Source: Archegozetes longisetosus
Taxonomy: Eukaryota; Arthropoda; Arachnida; Sarcoptiformes; Trhypochthoniidae
Assembly: GCA_018873245.2 (NCBI GenBank)
Contig: JAEMBT020000003.1
Span: 7,397,843 to 7,461,842, forward strand
Length of the DNA stretch: 64,000 bases
Direction: 5' to 3'
Part shown: positions 49,201-61,300 of the stretch, one piece after another
Position numbering within the stretch: the stretch's first letter is position 1
Layout of the letters: each line of letters starts with the position of its first letter
Program-made: the position numbers and the translations under genes
Notes under the pieces: generated by a model
Databases searched by the model: none
Seen by the model: only the letters and a program-made list of their open reading frames with translations
Told to the model about the DNA's origin: nothing

Positions 49201-52200
49201 TGAAGGTGTTTCTGATATCGCGGCTCATTCAGAGAATGTCAATTCATCTTTAAGAATGCTTAATTGGATTAAAAACAAGTGTCTACACAACTACTATCAA
49301 ACACAACTGGACGATAGGTAGGTTTAGAACTATATACCAATTTCTATTTATTCTCAGCTAAATTTTGATTCAAACTTCTATTAACTAGGCTTCTGGTTGA
49401 GCGTATACTTCATACATGTCTGATCCCCTATTCTCTACCACTTCCTCAGCGAATGAAAAGTCTTTACACGTTTTATTGTACAATTGACGCACACGCCGCC
49501 AGAGCTTTTAATGAATTGCTTCGTCAACAGCAGTGTGTCAGAAAACAAGTCAAAGATGTACTTGACCTTCTGAAGTGAGTTTATTCTAAACAATTTAAGA
49601 ATTTGTTTTGTCATTCAAGTGTGATTTGAACCATTTTCTTGAGTTTATCTTCCTATGGTTTTAATTTTAAAATCATTTCCAGAGAGGATAAAACTGAAGA
49701 AAGAGATCAACTCCTCAAACAAAAGATTCAAATTTGTGCGAAGAATTTGCCCGAACCCGTTAAAGCAGACGAATATATCACAAAATTATGTCGAAACTTA
49801 GGTTCGATCCAATCTGACTGTTTCTTTCAATAACTTTAATTATGTTCGATTATCAATCAATGGATTGTTTTGTATTCTTAGAATTAAATCCTGCTTTAAG
49901 ACAACATATGGAGTTGATAGTAACGTCGACATCATTTCCACAAGTGACAGAAGACGGCTCAACAGTTCTTCCACCTCCGAGTTCCACGATCGAGTCCAGT
50001 GTCAGAGAAGTTTTGAAATCTCTTGGATTTCCAGTTCAGACTAATTCATTTTATATGATTATCAAGCAATTAATGGAAAGAATCGCACCAATTATGGTCG
50101 ATCATCAAGGTATGGACTCTATCCTTTCGTCGTCATTGTATATCACTGCAATGATGTGATTATTTTGAATTTCAGGACTACTTCTCTTATTCAATTACGT
50201 TTCGGATTCACTTCTCGGCGATGGAGAACTTGACAATTCTATGGGAATAGAAAATTCAGCAAAACGCGGGCTTCAGCTTATTTATGTGAGTCTTCGTTGA
50301 CTTTTAAATACAAACTTATTCTAAAGTATTTTTATTTCAGAGTTTGTCGTCTGTATTTCCTGCTCTATTTCATGGAAGAGAAATATTTACCTCGTATTTA
50401 TTGCCATTTTTGTGGCAAAGTGGAGATCAACATCAAGTGTCTGAAGTGATTTTGCAAATTTTGACCAATATTGGTGCTGCTGCCGGTTCTTGTGATGGTG
50501 CATCTGCTATGACTGATGGTAATGGCCAGTGTCTATCCATTCCGTGGTGGGCTGCGGACGATGATGTTATTCCCAGACTAGTTGACAGATTCGTTTTGAA
50601 AGGTATTTGAGTTGTTTTATTTATATAAAATGTAATCAAAAATCGTTAATGAACTTTCAATTTATAATATCCATCAACCACAAACAGCATCAACAACAAA
50701 GCAGTCTAAATATGCTGTTCAATGTTTGAATGCCATCATTTCTGATGAAAATGAAAAGATGAAGGTTTTTGGAGAAATAATCGATCAAATAAAGGTACAA
50801 TTGTTTGCAATCATTTTTGTTTAATCAGTTAATCATTTATCAATTGAATTTAAAGGCAAGTGGTTTATCACTTGAAACTTCTTCATACTTTCGATGTCAC
50901 TTGGTTACTCTTGGAATGATAGCCATTTGTGGCGGTCACGCATTTTCCCTAAAGTTCTTCGTTCAATTGTTCAAAAATTCATAGTTCAAGGATTATTGCT
51001 TAAGGATTTGAAAACTGATGTTGAAATCGCTTCACTAGAAGAGTCTGAAAGAAATAGAGGTTAGTAATTTTCAATGTTGATTCTCCTGATCAAGATCCTA
51101 TGAAATCTTAATTAAATTCTTTGTATGTGTGGTTAAAACAGATAATATGGATCCATCCATTACTTATGAATACTGCAGTGAAGAGGTCAAGTCCAAAATA
51201 GAAGGCGTTAAGTTAATGGTCAGATGGCTCTATGGCTTGAAAATGAATACACTAATTGGTGAGCATTTTTTTGAATATATTTATGAAATGATTGTGAATA
51301 ACTTGTAATTTACTTTTTTAATTTTTAGTACTGCCCGAAAGTCAACAAGAAGCCATATGTAATCAGATTTAATCCTTGTTTGAAAGTCAAAATTTCTAAT
51401 GTTAGGTCTTTTTAATGTTTAGCAAATTATCAAAAGACAGCTACAAATACATTGCAATTGCTTAAGACGATAGTTCAAAATGGAGGAGACCTGAATGAAC
51501 AAACTCGCGCGGGGACTACTCTGGAGAAGGCCCACTTGCGTTTGGCGGCAGCGCTTGCTATGCTCAAAATAGCCTGTAATGATTCCATCACATCCTCTTC
51601 TAGCAATGGGGACAACACTATTATTCAGAATTCTTCCACTACCTTGTCAATCATGACACCGCAACAATGGCATTCTTTGGCTACTGTCCTCTTAGACCAA
51701 GAAGAGTTCGTTCGCGAAAAATTTTCCCTTAAATTACACAAAGGGCTAATGTCTTTGACATTAGGCCTGGAATTTTAGCTATTCTATGTCTTGGTGGAAC
51801 TTTTGATAATGGATCATCTTTCAAAACAAAATTGAGGTAATAAATTCAGTTACAAATTTGACTAATTATTGGTCTGAGTTTTACACTAGATTAGAAGATT
51901 AAATTTTCTGTTTATTTGATTATTAGATCTTATTTACACCTAAATCTGGCAAAAAGGCGTGATCTCATCAAATCTAAATCAGTGGCCAATATGAAAAGTG
52001 TAATGCCTGACTGCGTAATGCCTTATGTGATCCATTTGTTGGCACACATGCCGTTCTATACTCAATACGATGATGTTTCTCAACTTGAAATAGTCAAAGG
52101 TTAATATTCTATTACACTCTAACCCATTTATGGTGAACGGGTCTGTGTAACTAGAAGCGTTCACTATAGGCTGGTTTGGGTGTATTTGACCGGTTTTACT

Positions 52201-54573
52201 TGAAAAACAATTTGATCTGTTGATTGATTCGTAGAATGTCTTTGGTTCATAATGGAACCGTTGGTACTCAAGAACGAACACTATTCGTTTTCATTCTTCA
52301 AAAGAACATTCGAAAACATCAAGACATGTGTCGATCGCGTCTCTTCAACGCAATTACAAGAGACTGACCTAACGTTCCGACAAGTGCTACCATTGCAACC
52401 ATGACCAACTATAAAATCTACTGTGCGTGTGACCTCGCACTCGGTTTGGTTATGAGCAAAACACAAAACTTTCTTTTGAAAGATTTTCCGGTTCAGCCAT
52501 CTTTACCAGGAAAATATTTTACAGGTATTTAAATTTGAATCGAATAGTTTGTGACAGAATTTGTCAACTATTCATTCCTAAAATGATGTCAATGTTGGAA
52601 CTACAGCAAAATCTGTCTAACTTGAGCATGCAGTTAAGTTATTTCTAAAAGCAGACTAAATGAATCCATAGAAAATCAAGGTTTATATTTTATTCTTTAT
52701 TGAAAACCATCTGACTGCGTGTTCAAGTTTAAGAGGTTTACTCTAATGATTATATTTCAGATTTGTCGATAAGATTGAATTAATTAATTTATTTTACTTA
52801 TTAGTATCTCCTTCTGCTTCTGATAATAATCTGAAGTGTTATTTGCCGACTGAGATGCAATTCGCTCCTCCAAAACGTTGTGGACTTGAAGCTGAGATTC
52901 TTGGAAAGATAACAAAGTCTTTTCCACAGGTACCATATTCCTACTTTTAATGCATATTAATGCTTACTTTCAATTCTATTTACCATCTAGTCACCAACGA
53001 TACCTCCACCACAAAGAGGAAGACCATCAAAAGTGTCCCAACAGCAGCAGCAACAGCAACTCAAACAACAAATAGTTGTGATCACTGGTGAAAATGTGAT
53101 CGAAGAAGGAGTTATTATCGAACAAGAAGGAGAACACCAAATACAACAAAGCACTCCGATTCAACAAAGATCACGAAAGCAGCAAATCGAGACAATCAAT
53201 ACTGACGATGACACAAATGGTACCGAAAAGCATGAATCAGCGGCAAAACGGGCTAAACTCGAGACTGTCTCGAATACATCCGGCAGAACGACTCGCGCTG
53301 CCGCTTCCAAAGTTTCAAATGTTGAAACTGATCAAGCTCTGGAAACTTCTGCAGAAGAAGCAGAAAGAGGTGGAGAACATGAAGACGAAGAGGGAGATAG
53401 AGTTGAAGAGGAAGATGAAGAAGATGACGAAGAACAAGTTGAAGCTAAGGGAACGACACGACAAGTTTCCCAGAAACGAAGTCGTGGTCGACCGCCGAAA
53501 AATGTGGCGCCAGTCACTCCTACAGATGATGATTCCTCTCCTCAGAGAAAGTCTGCCAGAATCGCAAGAAAGTAAGTAATTTTAGTTTCAGACTCAAAAA
53601 GTCGTCAAACGCCAAATGAATTGTAAGCTCATATCATTGAAATAGGTAAGAGTTAAGGCTCTCTTTTGTGAGTTGAGCGCCAAAAACAGACGCCTTTAAG
53701 TTCAATACTGACTCGTAGACCCCTTATGGCTAGGACTAATGTAACTTTTGATTTTTACATGATTAATTCAATTTGATTTATATGATTTGAAACCAAGTTA
53801 CTCCTCAATTTTATATTGTCAATTGAGCTCTACTGCATATAATGAGCTGTAATTCTTAGTAAATTTGATTTCTTAATTTATCGCTTATTTTCATGTTCAT
53901 TATTGTTTTTGTTGAGTTTAATTTTGATTATTTTATAACTGACTGTAACCGAATTTTTTTGACCTGACAGTCGGATGTTATAGTCAATTATAAAATAATC
54001 AAACGTAACTCAACAAAACCAATAATGAGCATGAAACTAAACAATAAATTAAGTAAGAAATCAAATTTACTAAGAACTGCAGCTCATTATATGCAATAAA
54101 GCTCAACTGATAATGTACGATTGAGGAACAACTTTGTTTTAAATCATAAATCAAATTGAATTAATCATGCATTGCATACATTTATTACTAATTAGCTAAA
54201 CAAAACAAACAGTTCCCATGATTTATCTGAGTGTAAAAATAAGTCATTACATTCTTTTAAATTGATATACCGATACATGTATTATAAAATATGAGAAAGT
54301 TTTAAAGACTTTGATCAGATTTTTCTGTCATCTGCTTATAAACCTTTACCCCGCAGATTGACAATCACTATTAAAAGGTGCAATATCCACGGTGGCGTTT
54401 GACGACTTTTTGAGTCTAAAACTAAAATTGATAAAGCATTTAAGAATAACTGATGTAACCATTGTTATTGTTATTATTTGTTCAATAGAGTTCCATCGAA
54501 CAGATCTCCCTCACCAGAAACTAATCCACCCGTAAGAGGTAGAGGACGGGGAAGAGGTCGAGGAAGAAGATAA
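46210..54573 (+). CDS. pds5: PDS5 cohesin-associated factor
   Basis: HEAT-repeat regulator of cohesin release and of cohesion. 25 exons: 46210-46331, 47116-47198, 47291-47445, 47541-47594, 47656-47745, 47816-47950, 48116-48401, 48465-48717, 48799-48913, 49100-49317, 49389-49574, 49683-49801, 49882-50109, 50176-50285, 50341-50602, 50688-50794, 50856-51059, 51142-51258, 51329-51358, 51423-51836, 51927-52099, 52235-52524, 52805-52929, 52991-53571, 54489-54573. Expected length is about 1514 aa. Signatures: [52 protein letters not shown] and VIHLLAH. The tail has Gln and acidic tracts, AT-hook-like RGRPSK (53015-53032) and RGRPPK (53483-53500), and RG repeats at the end. Single-base deletions near 50949, 51771 and 52371 break the frame. 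Everything else is intact, so assembly error is more likely than a pseudogene. Confidence 0.92.
53578..54429. mobile_element. Inverted-repeat element in the last PDS5 intron
   Basis: Terminal arms of 37 bp (53578-53614 and 54393-54429) differ at one base and contain GACTCAAAAAGTCGTCAAAC. Inside, about 53760-53960 and 53985-54170 form a second, larger imperfect palindrome. The element begins only 6 bp after the exon-24 donor site. Part of its right inner arm recurs at 63926-64000. Confidence 0.75.
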
Positions 54574-55535
54574 ACAAATTGCAATTAAATACGACTTTTT
54601 TATATGAATCAATCATTTCTGCATTTTATTATTTAATAGTATATATCATTTGTCATTTTATCCAATTTTTTCATAACACAATTTTCATCAGAAATATTTG
54701 CAAAATTGTTAATGTATCCTGTAATCTATTAAAACTCAATTATTTTCATTGTGTAATTCATAATCTATTGCTTTATTTATAAAGGCATTAAATTTTATTA
54801 CTTAGACTTGAGTTCAATTATTTGCAATAGTTAAGAACAAACTGAGAGAGATTAAATATGATATGGGTTGAACATTGTCTGTAATTTGGTTGAACTGTTG
54901 CAACAGTCCGATAGATGGCGCTATTAAAAGATTTGCCAACTGCGTCCTTGGGGTAAAACTAGTACTTGAACAACAGATGCAGAGGGAGAGCACAAAACAC
55001 TGTTAGATATAGAGAAGTTTGAATGCGAGACAGTGTGGGATATATTCATACAGAATATACCAATAGAATGGCGTTCACATTCTTTTCTAATGTTTATATG
55101 TTTTTTTCTTCATTTCATTTACTTTTTATGTCATTTGATCATCAGTTTTAAATGTTATTTAAACTCTTCTATTTATTGAATGGAAAGCTATCGATTAGTT
55201 ATGATTTAATCGCAAACTCTTGATATTCTGCTATTTATATTGAAATAATAATGAAATCTACTATTGATTCCATCAATTCATCCGATATTTATGATTGCAG
55301 CTTAATATTCAATTCAACGGTTCGCAGCTAAATTGATCTATCACTTGATATAAGGTATATAACAAACAGAAATGGTTTGTTAATTATAATAAAAGTGATA
55401 TTCAATTAATTGTGTTATTAGTCAAATGTTTTAAAAACATTTCGATTAACTAATTTTGATTTAGTCAAGTCATTGTATCATAAGTGAAAAAGTGATGACT
55501 AAATAAGTGCTTAATACTGGCAGCAACTGGACAAT
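54574..55535. other. Intergenic between PDS5 and the DCC-like gene
   Basis: PDS5 3' UTR and the presumed promoter of the receptor gene. No other gene is recognised. Confidence 0.4.
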
Positions 55536-56156
55536 ATGATCAAAGTATCAAAATTCATCACTTCTGACACATGTCTGAAGTTTCGCAAATTTTTTGTATC
55601 AATTTTGATATTGAAATGGATTTTCATATCAACTCCTAACCAAGTATTTGGTATGTATTTGATTGGAATTGATCTATATCGATTTAACTGATTTATTTAA
55701 AAAATCTTAGATATTAAACCATGTAGTTATTTGCCAGCAAAAATGAATATATTTTCAAACATTTTGTCAAATAAGCTGTTTATGATTTGATAGATTTTAT
55801 AGTACAGTAACTGTTGTTGGGTTTGAGCCAAAATATGTTGACTTATACATTAGTCGATCTAAACATTTTATTAGTAATTTGTATCTAACTAACTTAAAGA
55901 GTTTGTGTCTTTCGAAACTATCACTCCTTAGTAGGCAGCTAAATAACTAAGCTATTAAACGCTACAATATCTACAATCTCTTATTCTGTTTGTCGCGTAC
56001 TAGCGCTAACTCTGACAAGGCTCAGACCCAAAGCAAATGCTATGCTTTTATGAATTTATATTCCAATTGGGATAAAAAAAATTCAATACAAGGCATTTCA
56101 ATGCAAACGCGTCTCCCTCTCCCCAGTTCTCTCTCTCCCTCTCTTTCTCCAGCTCC

Positions 56157-56191
<35 letters not shown>

Positions 56192-58256
56192 GCTCTCCCT
56201 CTTTGCCCTCAAACCTAATCCAATGCTTTTGAACTGTATTAAAGCGCATACTATTAGGATTTCCTATTTAGTGACTCATGAGAGGCAAAAATCAATTGGA
56301 GAGAGAGAGAGAGAGAGAGACAAACTAAACTCTAGTGATGTCTATGCAGCTGTGGATGAATAGAGCTGACTCTGAAAACAAAAGTTTGTTTGTCATTAGA
56401 TAATATTTGAAGATGCCTTTTGTTGTTGACTATCGTTGAAATAAGTTTAACGAATTGACTCGCTTATCAGTATTATTATTATTTCTTATCTCATTCGTAG
56501 TAATTTGTAATCATTATCTTTTACTTATGACATTTCCTTTACACTTTTTGTTCACATGAACACTTCATTGTTTTATTTCCCATATATTCCAATCGAGATT
56601 CAGTTTTCAAACTTATTAAACTTCACTTTATTTTCTATCCAAATCTTCACCATCTGATAGTTGTTTCATTTGTTTCGCTTCTTCATTGGTTTGTTTTGAT
56701 TGTTGATATAGTGTGATAACTGCTCAGAGCAAGAAATTAGTCTGTATGGCAATTGCAATGGAATAGTTTAGTGCATAAATCAACAAAACATGTTGGAATA
56801 ATAAGTTAAACTGCTTCAAGCCATTTCTGATAGCACAGCATTCATATAGGATTCAAGTTATTTCTTATAAACCAAATTATAACCACATCTACTCGAGCGC
56901 ATTAACCCCACTAGTCATTACGCCTACTAATTATTAAGTTTAGTTTGCACTTTGTCTTCAACTTACATAACAAACTCTGCACAGAACTTATGTTAAATTT
57001 TGCAAATCTTGGAAAAATTATATTTATAGTTGAATATAATGGAGTGCGGCTTGAACGCCGAAGTCTGATACGCATAATGGGTTTTTACGTAGGCAGGAAC
57101 GCCGAATATAGAGAAAAACCTGTTTTCACCTGATTTTCTTAACACTGATTTCCTATCTAAGTAATCCCTGAAATCATTGATTGCTATATCCCAAAGGGAT
57201 ATCAATAATTTTACAATAAAATAAATTGAGAGATAAGCTTAAATACACATGCCGGCCGTGTAAATTAATCTCATTTGCACGAAGTTTTGACTCAAACGTG
57301 TTTTAATTGTTTCTTCTATTATAAATTACTCATTTTTCAACCTGTTTAAAAATTTTATTTCAATAAGTAAAATACAACTGTTTAAACTGAGCATATTTAT
57401 AAATTATAGTGTATTAAATTAAATTGTTAAAATAAATGTACCACTTTCTCGTACAATAATGAGAAAAGCTCGAGCTACGCACAGCCACGGCTTTTCTGAT
57501 CAATGATAATCTTTTGAATGAGATTCAGGTTATTTCAAAGGATTGAAGAAAAATGGGATCTGAAAACAGGTTTTTCTCTATATTCGGCGTTCCTGCCTAC
57601 GTAAAAACCCATTATGCGTATCAGACTTCGGCGTTCAAGCCGGCAATCGAATATAATGGCTCGACATATCGCGCACCCCATACCCCATGCCCTTAACATC
57701 TGCTATAGAGATTCATCGATGAGATAAGTGTGTTCACGTTTGACATCAAGGCTATATGTTTAGAAAGTCGACAGTCCCAATATTACAACTAATTCTCTTA
57801 GTTTTACACCAAAAACATCCCTCTATACCTTCGCCTTCTATCCATCTCAGCAAAGTCTTCAATATGTTTACATAATTGACTTCTAGTGCTGTTAGAACCC
57901 AAAAGCAGCAAATTTCTCTATATTAATAGACTTTCCAATGGCTCATTCAATTTTGTCTCACTGATGGCAATATTTGAGAAATGTTCTGAATATTAAAAGT
58001 TGGTCATTATAATGAGTGAGTAGTTAAGCTAGAGCTATTTGACTGAGTAGTTAAGCCGAAGCTATTTTTAAAGCCGAAAATGTTAGGATTTAGTTTGAGG
58101 CTATTCTAGTTATAGTCCAAACATAGTTTTATAGCAGACAATACAAGTATAATAATTAAGTGAATGAGGCACAGCTCGACTCTAACATCTATTTATTGAT
58201 TAAAGACATTTGTATTTGTTGCCAACCATCCAAGACAATTCCTTTGGCTCAAATGC

Positions 58257-58344
<88 letters not shown>

Positions 58345-61300
58345 TGCTACTGTAGAGGTTGTTCACTAACTGAAGTACTTGTAAGTTATTAAAAATAGCA
58401 AATCCTACATATCCTACAAGCAACATAATGGTGATCAATGAGAACAACACAAATGTTGCCTATACAATATGAATAAATGTGAAAAGGGCTGCTTCTGTTT
58501 ATATCCCTTTTGCTAATTAACTCTCTTCTACAGAGGTTTGCAAACATTCATATAATGGATTGTGCCTCAACTAAGTTATGTACTCCAGAACACATTAGTT
58601 CTATTGACTGATTCCCCACATGTGTGTCTCTTTTCTGCTCATAGAATACGATTAAGTTTCTTCTTTAAAATCTTTTACTGTTTCCGCTCCTTTCACTTAA
58701 GCGTTTTCAGTCATGTTCTAACCAAACACTTTTTAGTTGAAGAGAGAGTGAGAATTAAAATCTTTCTGTATGTACTCTGTCTTCTCGTTAAGAGCCACGC
58801 AAAACACTTAAAATAAATAGACATTAGCTCAAGACTCAAGTTTAAGCAACTTATTTCGTTGGGTTTGTGCTGTAAAGTGTTGTTTCAATGAGAGATAGTA
58901 CTCGCCCTACAACTTATATGTTGGTCACTAACTAATAGCTAAAAGGAGAATAAGAAGAACAATAAAATTTTTACATGTTTTCTATAAGTGGATGAGAACG
59001 CGTAAAAGTAATAGAGAGCCTCTAAGATTCAGTCTAAACCTCAATAACTTATTCCACAATGCGCTCAATGCAAAACTATAGTTCTTACATCTTCTAACTT
59101 GAGGACTAAAAGGCCAACTCTCTTCAGGCCTGTCATAGGCGTGGTTTTCCATCTTACTGATGGACTCTTTCAAGAACCCCTTATATGAACATTCAAACCA
59201 AGCAAACTCTATTGGTATGCAATTGAACTGCAAGAGATTGGCTTGTATTGTAAATTGACTATAACTTGAAGGTTTAGAAATATGTTTGAGCCTTGCTGTA
59301 CAAGTAATAGTCAATAGAAGTAATAGTGCATACAAGTTATACTGTATACAAGTTATACTCTATACAATTTATAGTGTGTACGAGTAATACCCTATACAAG
59401 TAATACCACATACGACTAATACTCTCTATAACTTATACTCTCCACATCTTGTACTCTCTACAAGTCTATTCACTACAACCTAACTTAGAAACCAGACTCA
59501 GGCACAAACAAGCTCTAAGAGTTCATCATTTCTTTAAGTTTCATTGGAATAACAGCGGGCGGCCTGACAGCAATTTTTATGCTCTCTAAAAGAAAGGGAG
59601 GACTCAGGCTGCGAGGGCTCACAACTTCTGAATGTTGACCTCAGGCAAAATACCTAGACTTAGACGGAACAAACTGATTGCTGATTATAGTGGGATTTGT
59701 GGGATGGAATAGCAATCATACCTATGACTATCACTCTTACACCAGTTCTCCAACTTTTTCGATTCGCGCACTTTTCTCCTCACTCTATTCCACTTCATTT
59801 CTTATCTTCTTTCACATTATTCTTATTATCTGTTTTATCGCTTTTATGCAATTATTTATCTTGATTTATGCCATTTCATCAAATTCTCAAGTAGTTTACT
59901 AAATATTTCTGTAAAATAAACACACATTAATGAACTGTTGCTAATTTGCAAATATTTGGGCGAAAAGATTAGTTTCTCACAAGTGTTTATAAAGGCCAGT
60001 CGGTCCCCCTCTAGACCAACAGACCTCAGTTCGGGAGTGTTGGTATAGGGAGAGAGGACTGCGTTTTTCTTATAACAACTAGCGATCAACTACAAGCTAT
60101 TTAGGCTAGAATTTGATTCCCAATTAAGAATGCTGTAAAATAACATCTATGCTTTTGTTTGCAGCTAATCAAATCGAGCCCAGCCCTAGCACTGATGAGA
60201 TCGCTATTAGCACTTTTGCTGATGTACCAATTGATGCCCCACAAAATGTTACGCTTGAATCTGCCAGCTCTACCAGTGTTATAGTTCGTTGGGAACCTCC
60301 ACCTAGAGATGCACAAAATGGTATTATCACTGGTTACAAAATCAAGTATAAAGTCAAAGGCAGCAAGAAAGTTGAGACCGTAACCACTGACGGCAATCGG
60401 CGGCTATATGAATTGACTAATTTAGAGAAAGGAATCACATATAATGTTAAGATATCTGCTCTTTCTGCAAACGGCACTGGACCCGCAACCGAGTGGATGT
60501 CCGTGGAAACTTTTTCCAATGATCTGGACGAGACTCGAGTTCCAGACAAACCTAGTAGTCTCAGAGCAAAACCAAACGCAAACACAATATATGTGAATTG
60601 GACACCACCAAAAAATCAGAACATACTCATTAGAGGCTATACTCTAGGTTGGGGTGTTGGGTTTCCCGATGTTTACACTGAAGTTCTTGATGGAAAACAG
60701 AGATCATTCACAATTAATAATTTGCAGTCATCTTCAGAATATGTGATAAGTCTGCGTGCATACAATCTAGTGGGTGACGGACAACCTATTTATGAGACGG
60801 TCAAAACTCTAATCGAATCTACACCTGAGCCACAACTACCGATGTTGCCTCCTGTTGGACTCAAAGCTATTGTATTGTCCTCTACCACTGTCATAATGTA
60901 CTGGACAGACACTACACTACCTCGAAATCAAGTGGTCACCGACAATAGACGCTATTTAGTGAAATACACCAGTAATGTGCACTCGAATAATCCGAAGTTT
61001 CGCTACTTCAACACAACTGACTTAAACTGTATGATTGACGACCTAAAGCCTAACACACAATATGAGTTTGCAGTCAAAATTGTCAAAAATCGTAGAGAAA
61101 GCACTTGGAGTATGAGTGTTCTCAATACTACACAAGAAGCAGCTCCTTCTTCTCCTCCGAGAGATCTGACAGTAGTTCCGTCTACTAACGACGATCCAAC
61201 CATCATAAATCTTCATTGGCAGCCACCGAAACAGCCAAATGGACAAATTACTGGTTATGTCATATTTTACACAACTGATAACACTCAACGAGATCGTGAT

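Noticed and set aside
53332..53517. Ser-rich minus-strand frame
   Set aside because: Antisense shadow of the acidic tract in PDS5 exon 24.
58160..58450. Open frames of Leu-Ser or Glu-Arg repeats
   Set aside because: Translation of the CT microsatellite; not coding.
60334..61288. Several minus-strand frames
   Set aside because: Antisense shadows of the large FN3 exon of the DCC-like receptor.
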